Shown here: one piece after another, positions 15,296 through 22,440 of the stretch
How the letters are laid out: each line of letters opens with the position of its first letter
How positions within the stretch are numbered: position 1 is the stretch's first letter
Position numbers and translations under genes: made by a program
Assembly (NCBI GenBank): GCA_036276255.1
Contig: DASUPK010000054.1
Span: 1 to 24,315, forward strand
Direction of reading: 5' to 3'
DNA from: DASUPK01 sp036276255
GTDB lineage: Bacteria > Actinomycetota > Thermoleophilia > Solirubrobacterales > 70-9
Length of the DNA stretch: 24,315 bases
The notes under the pieces: generated by a model
What the model saw: the letters and a program-made list of their open reading frames with translations, nothing else
The model's database searches: none
What the model was told of the DNA's origin: nothing

Positions 15296-15347
15296 CCACT
15301 GTGCGACTCAGCACACTGACCTCGCAATGTGCTGACCCCCACAGTGG
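15296..15347. repeat. 52-nt nested palindrome (operator or RNA hairpin)
   Basis: Two pairs of perfect 8-nt arms share one centre. The outer arms are CCACTGTG (15296-15303) and CACAGTGG (15340-15347). The inner arms are TCAGCACA (15308-15315) and TGTGCTGA (15328-15335). They are separated by matching 4-nt gaps and a 12-nt centre. The same bases also contain two copies of TGTG-N8-CACA (15300-15315 and 15328-15343) spaced 28 nt apart. It lies 52-103 nt before the ATG at 15399. No T-run follows it, so a terminator role is less likely than a protein-binding site or leader RNA structure. Confidence 0.75.
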
Positions 15348-15398
15348 GGTGGACTTCCGGCAGGGAGGATGTCCCCATCGAGCAGAAGGGAGTTGGAG

Positions 15399-15884
15399 AT
15401 GACGGATATCTCGAGTAAGTCAAAGATGAGGGCGGCGCGGCGTTCCCGGCGTCGGCGCCTGAAGCTCGGGTTGGCGGCAGCACTGGCGACGATGGCGCTG
15501 GTGACGCCCACGGCCCTCGCTCGTCCGGCAGGCGCCGGGGCCGGCGCGGGAGTCGCGCTTCTGGCCCACGGACCAAGCGGCGTCTCGACGGCTTCGGCGA
15601 CCCCTCCGGCCACGGGTGACGTCACGCTGCATCGGGACGGCTCGAAGGCCGTTCCGTTCCGGGCGTATCCAGTCGCCTCAGAGTCTTCCCACCGAGTGGA
15701 TCTGCGCCGCGACGGGTCGAAGGCCGATCCCTTCGTCGCAGACCTAACCGCGACCGGGGCCCCGGCAGCCGACGGTTTCGACTGGGGAGACGCGGCGGTG
15801 GGCGTCGGCGCCGGCGTGATCGTGAGTGTGCTGGGGTTCGCCGCGATCGGTGCCTCTGGAGGGCGCCGTCCGCGAACCGCCTAG
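15399..15884 (+). CDS. Small secreted membrane-anchored protein with DGSKA repeat, unknown function
   Basis: 161 residues from ATG 15399, chosen because AAGGGAG (15386-15392) gives a good ribosome-binding site. The layout is a very Arg-rich N-terminus (about 10-22), a signal-peptide helix ending ALA|RPAG near residue 42, an Ala/Gly-rich stretch, two copies of an RDGSKAxPF motif about 30 residues apart (in VTLHRDGSKAVPF and VDLRRDGSKADPF), and a C-terminal hydrophobic helix followed by GGRRPRTA. It therefore looks like a single-anchor surface protein with a very short exposed part. This is one of the few genes here with a clear leader and Shine-Dalgarno sequence. No family recognised. Confidence 0.68.
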   Translation: MTDISSKSKMRAARRSRRRRLKLGLAAALATMALVTPTALARPAGAGAGAGVALLAHGPSGVSTASATPPATGDVTLHRDGSKAVPFRAYPVASESSHRVDLRRDGSKADPFVADLTATGAPAADGFDWGDAAVGVGAGVIVSVLGFAAIGASGGRRPRTA

Positions 15885-16127
15885 TTTGCGGCAAACCCAG
15901 CCTCAAGAAAGAAACACCAAAGGGCCCTCTGCCGAGGGCCCTTTGGCTGGTAGCGGGGGCGGGTGCGCGTTCACCGACGGGGACTGGTGTCGCGGTTCGA
16001 GGCGTACGCAGGTCGACGCACCCCGCAGACGCCCGGGCCCACCGTTCCGGTCGCACTGCCCATCCAGGCCAGGCGATCAGCCTCCCTGGGGCCTGCGACT
16101 ACGTTCCTCGAGGCCTCGATGAGGCAC
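15885..16127. other. Intergenic region, mostly featureless
   Basis: Apart from the hairpin at 15917-15946 I see no supported gene, tRNA or repeat in these 243 nt. A GGTTCGA at 15994-16000 recalls a tRNA T-arm but has no matching acceptor, D or anticodon stems. Confidence 0.6.
15917..15946 (-). terminator. Intrinsic-type terminator hairpin
   Basis: A perfect 13-bp stem (CCAAAGGGCCCTC with GAGGGCCCTTTGG) closes a 4-nt loop. Read on the minus strand it is followed by a T-rich tail (TGTTTCTTTCTTG), which fits a terminator for the small gene ending at 16128. Read on the plus strand, after the gene ending at 15884, the tail has no T-run, so termination in that direction depends on the stem alone. 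Confidence 0.75.
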
Positions 16128-16331
16128 TCACTCCGAGACCTCTTTGACCTTCAAGATCGCGACATGGGCCGGGTTGACTCCGACTGAACCATCGGCTCCG
16201 TACTCAGTGAACCAGGCGAGACGCGATTGGCCCGATCGAGCAGCATCGGAGAGCTTGCTCTCGACCTCGTCCAACGTTCCCTCCACCACGAAGACGTCAC
16301 CGCTCAGGAGCTTGATTTCCGCGTAAGCCAC
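16128..16331 (-). CDS. Conserved-looking small protein, unknown function
   Basis: 67 residues with alternating hydrophobic residues typical of a small beta-rich fold (AEIKLLSGDVFVVEG, then SRLAWFTEYG and NPAHVAILKV). No signal peptide, membrane helix or known motif is seen. The start is GTG, 8 nt after TACCAT on the minus strand, so the mRNA is probably leaderless. It is divergent from the DegV gene with only 43 nt between the two start codons. A hairpin terminator lies about 180 nt beyond the stop. The opposite-strand frame through this region lacks a plausible start signal, so the minus-strand reading is preferred. Confidence 0.66.
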   Translation of the reverse strand: MAYAEIKLLSGDVFVVEGTLDEVESKLSDAARSGQSRLAWFTEYGADGSVGVNPAHVAILKVKEVSE

Positions 16332-16339
16332 CGCGGGCC

Positions 16340-16345
16340 ATGGTA
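16340..16345 (-). promoter_or_regulatory. -10 box of leaderless promoter (small protein gene)
   Basis: TACCAT on the minus strand, 8 nt before the GTG at 16331. No clear -35; the upstream side runs into the divergent DegV promoter. Confidence 0.42.
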
Positions 16346-16360
16346 GTCAGGGTGGAGCCG

Positions 16361-16366
16361 TAGGCT
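16361..16366 (+). promoter_or_regulatory. -10 box of leaderless promoter (DegV gene)
   Basis: TAGGCT, 8 nt before the GTG at 16375. No clear -35 is visible at 16-18 nt upstream. Confidence 0.42.
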
Positions 16367-16374
16367 TCACGCGA

Positions 16375-17262
16375 GTGAGCACCGCCCGAGACATCCGAAC
16401 ATCCGGCATGCGGCCCACTGTCGCCGTGGTGACCGACAGCACGCCCTATCTGCCACGGGAGCTGATCGACCGCTGGGGAATCTGCGAGGTCAACCTGTAC
16501 GTGGGCTGGGATGGAGACCTTCGGCCCGAGGACGAGTACCGCGACCTCGACACCTTCTATGCGCGGCTGCGCAAGTCCCCGACGCTGCCGGCGACTTCGC
16601 AGCCTTCAGTGGGGGACTTTCGCGCCTGCTACGAGCCGCTCGTCGCTGCGGGGCGCGACGTCGTCTCCGTCCACATCGCCGCCGGCATCTCGGGGACGTG
16701 CGAGAGCGCGACTGAGGCGGCGCGTTCGCTGGCCAGAGAAGGGCATCCTGGGCGCATAGAGGTGGTCGACAGTCAGACAGGCGCCGGGGGTCTCGGCTGC
16801 CTCGTCGTGGCTGCGGCGCGCTCGGCCGAGCAGGGCGCAGAGCTGGGCGCCGTCGTCGATGCCGTTCGCCAAGCCCGCGAGCGACTTGAGATCTGGTTTG
16901 CCCTGGACACTCTCGAATACCTGCGCCGCGGCGGGCGAATTGGAGCGGCACGGGCGATGCTCGGGACGGCTCTGAAGGTCAAGCCGATCTTGACCTTCGG
17001 CACCGAGATCACTCCGGTCGGTCGCGTCCGGACCAAGACCCGGGCGCTGGAGCGGATGAACGAATATCTGCACGAGCTGCACGACCGCGGAGCGACGGAC
17101 TGGGTCGTGCAGCACGCCCAGTCCCCCGAGGACGCCGAGCGTCTGGTCGCCGACGGCACCGAGATCTTCGGCGAGGGTCCCCTGTTCTGCACCGAGGTGG
17201 GGCCGGTGCTCGGCACTCACCTCGGATCCGGAGTGCTCGTCGGAGGCGTCATGCGCGAGTGA
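16375..17262 (+). CDS. DegV-family fatty-acid-binding protein
   Basis: 295-residue DegV protein. In Gram-positive bacteria these bind fatty acids and some (FakB) present them to the kinase FakA for phosphorylation. The N-terminal part has VAVVTDSTPYLPRELI. The ligand-site region SPTLPATSQPSVGDF follows, with the family S/T-Q-P motif, then VHIAAGISGTCESA and the late block LEYLRRGGRIGAARAMLGTALKVKPIL. No fakA gene is visible in the window. GTG 16375 is chosen for the -10 box 8 nt upstream; an ATG 33 nt later (16408) is possible. The gene ends 1 nt from the stop of the convergent UPF0104 gene. Confidence 0.92.
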   Translation: MSTARDIRTSGMRPTVAVVTDSTPYLPRELIDRWGICEVNLYVGWDGDLRPEDEYRDLDTFYARLRKSPTLPATSQPSVGDFRACYEPLVAAGRDVVSVHIAAGISGTCESATEAARSLAREGHPGRIEVVDSQTGAGGLGCLVVAAARSAEQGAELGAVVDAVRQARERLEIWFALDTLEYLRRGGRIGAARAMLGTALKVKPILTFGTEITPVGRVRTKTRALERMNEYLHELHDRGATDWVVQHAQSPEDAERLVADGTEIFGEGPLFCTEVGPVLGTHLGSGVLVGGVMRE

Positions 17263-17263
17263 A

Positions 17264-18247
17264 CTAGGCCTTCGCGTGCTGCTCGGCCTCCTGGCTCGCG
17301 CTGCGGATCAGGCTGCGCCAGTTCGTCGTCCGGAAGACGAAGATCAGCGCGAGTGCGCCGAGGATCGCGGTCCAGGCGGCGACCGCGATCTGCTGGCCCA
17401 CCGAGTAGGTGAGGACGGCGATCGGGCCGGGGCCGACCAGCGTCGCGACCAGGAGCGCCTGCTGCGCGCCTGCGCCGCCCGGCGTCAGCGGCAGGAGCGT
17501 CGAGATGGTCTGCACGCTCATCACGAGCAGCACGTTCTGGAAGGAGCCTCCGATGTGGAAGGCGTTGAGGAAGAACCAGAACGAGAAGAAGCGCAGGAGC
17601 CAGCCGAGGCCCTGCCACGAGGCGACCGTCTTGAGGTAGAGGGTCGGCCTCCTCAGCACGATGACGCCCTGCTTGACGCGGTCCCAGAAGGCCTCGACCC
17701 GCCGGGCGAGCAGCGCGAAGGCGACGACGATCGCGATGGCGAGCGCGGTCAGGGTGAAGACGAGGAAGTCTGGATGCTGGGCCCAGAAGGCGATGTCGAA
17801 GGCGGGCAGGTCGGGCAGCTCCGGCGGCTTGGGGAGCAGGCCCTGGGTGAGGGCGTAGATGAAGACCAGGATCCCGGCCGACGTGTCGAAGACAGAGCCG
17901 ACGAAGAACGAGGAGACGACCGTCGGGTAGGTGGAGCGCCGGATCGAGCGCTTGGCGAGGAAGATCTTCACCGCATCACCTATGCGCGCCGGGACGACGC
18001 CGTTCATCCCGGCCCCCACCAGATAGGCGGCGGTGATCCGGGCGTACGGCACCTTGCGATCCGGATAGGCCGCTCGCAGGACGTTCTGCCAGGCGCGGCT
18101 TCGCGCCAGCAGATGGCCGAGGTAGAAGGCGAGCGCGAGCGCGATCGATAGCCAGCCGATCCCCGAGAGACGGTGGAAGAACTCCTGGGCGCCGTGCTGG
18201 AAGCTGTCGAAGCTGGCGCCCAGGTCCACCCCAAGGGGCGCGACCAT
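17264..18247 (-). CDS. UPF0104 / LPG-synthase-TM-like membrane protein
   Basis: 327 residues with about seven to eight membrane helices. The family motif GAGMNGVVPARIGDAVK near residues 78-94 matches the N-x3-P-x-R-x-G signature of the UPF0104 group, which includes the membrane domain of MprF. TPGGAGAQQALL lies near residue 256. Such proteins flip or modify lipids, but the substrate here is unknown. No aminoacyl-transferase domain is attached. Its ATG shares one base with the stop of the YihY gene (TGATG), so it is the last gene of a four-gene operon. Ends 1 nt from the convergent DegV gene, with no terminator between them. Confidence 0.87.
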   Translation of the reverse strand: MVAPLGVDLGASFDSFQHGAQEFFHRLSGIGWLSIALALAFYLGHLLARSRAWQNVLRAAYPDRKVPYARITAAYLVGAGMNGVVPARIGDAVKIFLAKRSIRRSTYPTVVSSFFVGSVFDTSAGILVFIYALTQGLLPKPPELPDLPAFDIAFWAQHPDFLVFTLTALAIAIVVAFALLARRVEAFWDRVKQGVIVLRRPTLYLKTVASWQGLGWLLRFFSFWFFLNAFHIGGSFQNVLLVMSVQTISTLLPLTPGGAGAQQALLVATLVGPGPIAVLTYSVGQQIAVAAWTAILGALALIFVFRTTNWRSLIRSASQEAEQHAKA

Positions 18248-19110
18248 CAGGCCTTGTCCACGGCCCTGTAGCCCTCGGCGTTGAAGAGCGCACCGAGCAG
18301 GAACGCCAGGTTGCCGAGCCAGAGCCAGATCAGCAGCGAGATCATCGCGCCGAGGGTCCCATAGGTCTTGTCATAAGAGCCGAAGTGGGAGACGTAAAGC
18401 GTGAAGAGAAGGGAGACAGCGAACCAAAGGACTGTCCCCACCGCCGCTCCCGGCAGCACGGAGCGCAGCGAGCGATCACCGGGGAGCGGCGTGCGGCGCG
18501 GCCCGAGCGCGTAGACGATCGCGAACGCGGCGAGCAGAGCCGCCGCGCCGACCGGCCAGCGCAGGTAGCCGACCAGGGCCGTGACCACGTCCGGGAAGCC
18601 CGCGGCGTCGGCGATCGATCCGAACAGCGGCCCGGCGATGACCACCGACAGGAATGAGACGAGCACCAGGACCGTGACGAGGACCGTCAGCCCCAGGCGG
18701 ACGCCGAGATTGGGCAGGAAGTCACGTCCCTTCTTCGTGTGGTTGATCGCCTCGAGCGAGCGCATCGCCGCGCCCATCGCCCCGGAGGCCGAGTAGAACG
18801 AGAGCACGATTCCGATGATCAGGAGGAATCCGGCGTCGCTGCGGTTGGAGAGGGCGCCCCGGAGGCCGCTGTCGATCGTGTCGACGGCCGTGCCGGGCGC
18901 AGCGTCGCGCAGCGTGCCGATGATGCTCCGGTAGGTGTCCGGGTAGTGCCCGAGGAGGGCGAGCAGCGAGACGACCACCAGCAGTCCCGGGAACAGCGAG
19001 AGGATCGAGTAGTAGGTCTGCGCGGCGGCGCGATCGGTGACCTGGACCTCCCCGAAGCGGCCGTAGATCGCCTTTGCCATGGCGATCCACTCCTGCTTAC
19101 CAGACGGCAT
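18247..19110 (-). CDS. YihY/BrkB-family membrane protein
   Basis: 287-residue integral membrane protein of the YihY/virulence factor BrkB family (formerly labelled ribonuclease BN, a name not supported for this family). Six helices are visible. Diagnostic blocks are RAAAQTYYSILSLFPGLLVVVSL near the N-terminus and YGTLGAMISLLIWLWLGN near residue 245, followed by AFLLGALFNAE. The ATG at 19110 overlaps the upstream gene by 14 nt; an ATG at 19080 (MAKAIYGRF) is an alternative start that would remove the overlap. The molecular function is unsettled; a transport or envelope role is usually proposed. Confidence 0.9.
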   Translation of the reverse strand: MPSGKQEWIAMAKAIYGRFGEVQVTDRAAAQTYYSILSLFPGLLVVVSLLALLGHYPDTYRSIIGTLRDAAPGTAVDTIDSGLRGALSNRSDAGFLLIIGIVLSFYSASGAMGAAMRSLEAINHTKKGRDFLPNLGVRLGLTVLVTVLVLVSFLSVVIAGPLFGSIADAAGFPDVVTALVGYLRWPVGAAALLAAFAIVYALGPRRTPLPGDRSLRSVLPGAAVGTVLWFAVSLLFTLYVSHFGSYDKTYGTLGAMISLLIWLWLGNLAFLLGALFNAEGYRAVDKA

Positions 19111-19969
19111 CGTGCGCCTCCATCACGCCGAGCGCGGACTCGACGTGGAGGCCCATGAGCGTCCCGGTGAAGGTGCCGAGCGGCGCCTCGTAGTCGGAGC
19201 GGGCCAGGAGCGGGATCCCCTCGTGATGCGATCGCTGGGTCTCGGCGGTGAAGTTGAGCCGCGACTCGTCCTCAAAGTGGATCGAGTCGATCCCCTGAAA
19301 CCGAACGGGACCGGGCTCGGTCGGCTCCCCGGCGAGCCAGATCGCGCGCTCGCTCGAGCTCGGGGGGTCGTTGATGCCCCTGACCAGGTTCCAGGCGAAG
19401 GAGCGGCCGTCGCTCGCCATGCCGACGCCGGCCGACCATTTCCAAGACGTGTAGCGCGGGTGATAGCCGGCCGAGTCGTCCTCCACACCCAGTCCCTCCA
19501 TCGTGTTCGTCCTGCGACCTATGCGGACCTCGCCGCGGACCGGCATGCCGGCCGCCTTCCTGGTCCAGGTGTACCCGCCCTCGCCGTTCGGGCACATGCA
19601 CTCGATCGGATTGCCCTCGGCGAACTCGAGGTCGAACTCGATGTTGCCCGCCCGCACGTGAACGGAGCGGCCGCGCATGTCCACGTCGCGGCGGCGGCCC
19701 GGCAGCCCCCGGCGAGTCCGTTCCCAGAGGCGTCGCCGCTCGCGATCCCAGACGCCCCAGAAGGTCATCGAGGCCGGGCCGACCTGGACGACCGCGGCGA
19801 ACACCATCAGGTTGTCCCCGAAGGCGCCAACCCAGCGCCAGCGCTTGCGAAAGCGGCGGCCGTTCAGCAGGGGCATGGGCGCCGGCGGCACCGGCAGGCG
19901 TGGGCGGTCGTCCTCCCGGCCGCGCCACGGGAGCCGAGCCAGCTCGACATTGGGCTGATCAGCCGTCAA
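19097..19969 (-). CDS. DUF2804-like protein (lipocalin/hydroxysteroid-type beta fold possible)
   Basis: 290 residues, no membrane helix. Aromatic- and charge-rich beta-strand pattern: WVGAFGDNLMVFAAVVQVG near 46-64, FWGVWDRERRRLW, then FDLEFAEGNPIECMCPNGEGG, and a C-terminal GVMEAHDAVW. This order resembles the DUF2804 family from memory; the family has no established function. The start is TTG, overlapping the upstream hydrolase stop by 4 nt (TTGA), which fits tight translational coupling. Third-from-last in a minus-strand operon with a dehalogenase-like enzyme and two membrane proteins, so a role in handling a hydrophobic compound is imaginable but unproven. Confidence 0.7.
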   Translation of the reverse strand: MTADQPNVELARLPWRGREDDRPRLPVPPAPMPLLNGRRFRKRWRWVGAFGDNLMVFAAVVQVGPASMTFWGVWDRERRRLWERTRRGLPGRRRDVDMRGRSVHVRAGNIEFDLEFAEGNPIECMCPNGEGGYTWTRKAAGMPVRGEVRIGRRTNTMEGLGVEDDSAGYHPRYTSWKWSAGVGMASDGRSFAWNLVRGINDPPSSSERAIWLAGEPTEPGPVRFQGIDSIHFEDESRLNFTAETQRSHHEGIPLLARSDYEAPLGTFTGTLMGLHVESALGVMEAHDAVW

Positions 19970-20838
19970 GCGAAGACGCGGACGATCTCCCCCGCGATCT
20001 GCTCACCCCGATCCTCCTGCAGGAAGTGGGCAGCTCCCTCGATCTTGACCTGGTCGGAGACGGTTGGGATCAGCTCGACGAAGCGATCGCCCGCCTTTGG
20101 GAACGGGAAGACGGGGTCGCTGTCGGAGAATGCGACCAGAGCTGGCTTCTGCCAACCCCCGAGCTCCTCCTTCATCTGAACCTGCTGGGCGACCATCGGA
20201 TCGTCCTCGGACATCGGGACGAGCAGCGGGAACTGGGCCGCACCCGCCTTCGACTCCGGCGTCGGGAAGGGCGCCTCGTAGGCGGCGACGACCTCGTCCG
20301 ACAGTTCTGTGGTCGTACCACCCTGAATCACTAAGCCAACCGGAAGGTCGGGGTTCTTCTCGGCGAAGTTCCGCCACGCGATGAAGCCCTTCGAGACCCG
20401 CCCGAGGAACAGGCCCGTGTTGAGGATCATCAGGGCCGCGACCCGGTCTGCGTTCTCAGTGGCCCAGCGGAGGCCGACCGGGCCTCCCCAGTCCTGCACG
20501 ACCACGGTCGCGTCGGAGAGATCGAGCCCGGCCAGCAATCCGCCCATCAAATCGCTGTGACGGTCGAACGTGTACCAGTCGCGATCCGTTGGCTTGTCCG
20601 AGCGGCCGAATCCGGCCATGTCGGGGCAGATCACGCGGTTCCCCGCCTCGACCAGCGGCCCGAGCATCTTTCGGTAGAGATAGGCCCAGGTCCGCTCGCC
20701 GTGGAAGCAGACGACGGGCCGGCCGTCGCCCTCGTCGACGTAGTGCATGCGCAAGCCGTCGATCTCTGCGTAATGCGGCTCGAAGGCGTAGCCCGGAAGG
20801 CCCTCGAAGCGCTCGTCAGGGGTTCGGAAAACGTCCAC
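19966..20838 (-). CDS. Haloalkane-dehalogenase-like alpha/beta hydrolase
   Basis: 290 residues matching haloalkane dehalogenase subfamily I layout. It starts DVFRTPDERFEGLPGYAF, has HGERTWAYLYRKM (family usually HGEPTW), the elbow VVQDWGGPVGL with nucleophile D116 and halide-site W117, probable acid D241 in FSDSDPVFP, and base H271 in AAHFLQEDRGEQI. An aspartate nucleophile with QDWGG fits carbon-halogen cleavage, but epoxide hydrolases share it; no confirmed substrate. The GTG at 20838 is preferred: a TATGCT -10 box lies 8 nt upstream and the family begins there. The frame is open to an ATG at 20883. First gene of the operon. Confidence 0.86.
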   Translation of the reverse strand: MDVFRTPDERFEGLPGYAFEPHYAEIDGLRMHYVDEGDGRPVVCFHGERTWAYLYRKMLGPLVEAGNRVICPDMAGFGRSDKPTDRDWYTFDRHSDLMGGLLAGLDLSDATVVVQDWGGPVGLRWATENADRVAALMILNTGLFLGRVSKGFIAWRNFAEKNPDLPVGLVIQGGTTTELSDEVVAAYEAPFPTPESKAGAAQFPLLVPMSEDDPMVAQQVQMKEELGGWQKPALVAFSDSDPVFPFPKAGDRFVELIPTVSDQVKIEGAAHFLQEDRGEQIAGEIVRVFA

Positions 20839-20846
20839 TGACGGTG

Positions 20847-20852
20847 AGCATA
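20847..20852 (-). promoter_or_regulatory. -10 box of leaderless promoter (dehalogenase-like operon)
   Basis: TATGCT on the minus strand, 8 nt before the GTG at 20838. A weak -35 candidate (GCGACC, 17-nt spacer) lies upstream. It argues against the upstream ATG at 20883 as the start. Confidence 0.5.
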
Positions 20853-20982
20853 AAGTGGCTTCGCCATAAGGTCGCGGCCACAAGCGGCTGCCCTACGGTT
20901 CACTGAACGGGGTCGCGCTGTCGCGCGCCCTCGCATGTCGGGCTTCGCCCTTCGCTCCAAGAACAAGCAGCCTGGGGGCCGC

Positions 20983-20988
20983 TAGACT
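20983..20988 (+). promoter_or_regulatory. Candidate -10 box of the sulfotransferase gene
   Basis: TAGACT, 10 nt before the ATG at 20999, implying a leader of only about 2-4 nt. No -35 match and no Shine-Dalgarno sequence were found. Weakest of the set because of the longer gap. Confidence 0.35.
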
Positions 20989-20998
20989 GCCCGCCTTC

Positions 20999-21985
20999 AT
21001 GGCTTCGGTTATCTCTCCGGCCATGCCTCCCCCCACGCACGATCCCGCCGATGAGGCGATGTGCCTGCGGGCGCGAGAGCGCTATGCCGCCGATCGAAAG
21101 CGGGGCGGCCGCGTGCCCAGACGCCGCCGCAAGCACGCCGCCCTGCCGAACCTGATCATCATCGGAGGGCTCAAGTGCGGCACGACGAGCATCCATCACT
21201 ACCTGGGGCTTCATCCCGAGATCGACATGTCGAAGCCGAAGGAGCTCAACTTCTTCGTCTCAGAGCTCAACTGGGACCTCGGCCTCGACTGGTACCGCGG
21301 CCGCTTCGACGAGCGGTTCGCCGTCCGCGGCGAGTCCTCGCCCCACTACACGAACCTCCCCTACTTCGAGGGCGTCCCGGCCCGCATCGGTGAGCACATC
21401 CCGGACGCCAGGCTGATCTACATGGTGCGCGATCCGATCTCCCGGATCCTCTCGCACTGGTGCCACGCCGTCGGCGCCGGCTACGAGACCCGGGCGATGG
21501 AGGAGGCGCTCGCCCGCTCGGACCAGACCTACGTGACCCGCTCCCGCTACTGGATGCAGCTCCAGCCCTACCTCGAGCGCTTCGACCGCTCCCAGATCGA
21601 GGTCATCACCCAGGAGGAGCTCCAGACCGACCGCGAGGGCACGATGCGAAGGGCGTTCGCCTTCGCCGGCGTCGACGCCGGCTTCACGTCCGAGCAGTTC
21701 GATCGCGAGTGGGAGAAGTCCTCGGCGAAGGAGACGGAGAAGTACCAGTTCATGGAGAAGCTGATCAAGCTTCCCGGCTTCCGCTCCTTCGACCGGAACT
21801 TCGACCGCCTGCCGGAGCGGATGCGCTGGATGGTCGAGAAGATCGTCCACGACCCGGAGGCCCCATCGGCTCCCAAGCCCGAGATTCCAGAGGCGATCCT
21901 CGAGCAGCTCCGGCCACAGTTCACCGAGGACGTCGCCGCCCTCCAGGAGTTCGCGGGCCGCGAGTTCTCGGGCTGGAAGAGCTAC
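20999..21985 (+). CDS. PAPS-dependent sulfotransferase-like protein
   Basis: Sulfotransferase-fold protein that would transfer a sulfo group from PAPS. About 329 residues. After a basic N-terminus, the 5'-phosphosulfate loop is GLKCGTTSIHHYL with K59, and the 3'-phosphate site is MVRDPISRILSHW with R144 and S148. These two motifs are the family hallmarks; the acceptor is unknown. A prokaryotic Sulfotransfer_3-type enzyme acting on a carbohydrate or lipid is the most likely role. No signal peptide. The stop is TAA at 21986-21988, 8 nt before the next ATG, so it may share an mRNA with the RpiB-like gene. Confidence 0.9.
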
Positions 21986-21996
21986 TAATCCCTCCT

Positions 21997-22440
21997 ATGA
22001 GGATTGCCGTCGCCGCTGACGAACGGGTCGGCGTCGCCGACGCCGTACCCGAGGAACTTCGGAAGCGAGGCCACGAGCCCATCGCACATGGCGCCCTCGC
22101 CGAGGAGGAACGCGACGACTGGGCCTGGGCCAGCGAGGCCGCGGCCCGCGACGTCGCGGAGGGACGCGCCGAGCAGGCCATCGTCTGCTGCTGGACGGGC
22201 ACGGGAGCCTCGATCGCCGCTAACAAGGTCGACGGGGTGCGTGCCGCCCTCTGCCTCGACGCCCAGACGGCCGACGGCGCGCGGAAGTGGAACGACGCGA
22301 ACGCCCTGGCGCTCAGCCTGCGGGCCACCTCCGAGGCGGAGCTCGCGGAGATCCTCGACGCCTGGTTCGGTGGCGAGCCCAGCACTGACGCCGAGGACGC
22401 CGCCAACGTCGAGCACCTCGCCGAGATCGAGGATCGGTGA
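21997..22440 (+). CDS. RpiB/LacA/LacB-like sugar-phosphate isomerase, divergent
   Basis: 147 residues with the RpiB fold: N-terminal strand MRIAVAADE, central VCCWTGTGASIAANKV and the following GVRAALC, then ARKWNDANALALSLR. RpiB enzymes interconvert ribose- and ribulose-5-phosphate. The base cysteine (second C of VCCWTGTG) and the nearby threonine are kept. The usual DH near residue 8 is DE, the ring-opening histidine in R-x-H-N is tryptophan (RKWND), and the C-terminal phosphate-binding arginines are replaced by an acidic tail. A different substrate or activity is likely. The stop overlaps the next gene by 4 nt (GTGA). Confidence 0.84.
   Translation: MRIAVAADERVGVADAVPEELRKRGHEPIAHGALAEEERDDWAWASEAAARDVAEGRAEQAIVCCWTGTGASIAANKVDGVRAALCLDAQTADGARKWNDANALALSLRATSEAELAEILDAWFGGEPSTDAEDAANVEHLAEIEDR

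Noticed and set aside
15296..15347. The 52-nt palindrome as a plain terminator
   Set aside because: No T-run follows on either strand, and it has two symmetrical stems with internal dyads more like an operator or structured leader.
15985..16010. tRNA-like GGTTCGA in the intergenic region
   Set aside because: No acceptor stem, D-arm or anticodon arm can be paired around it.
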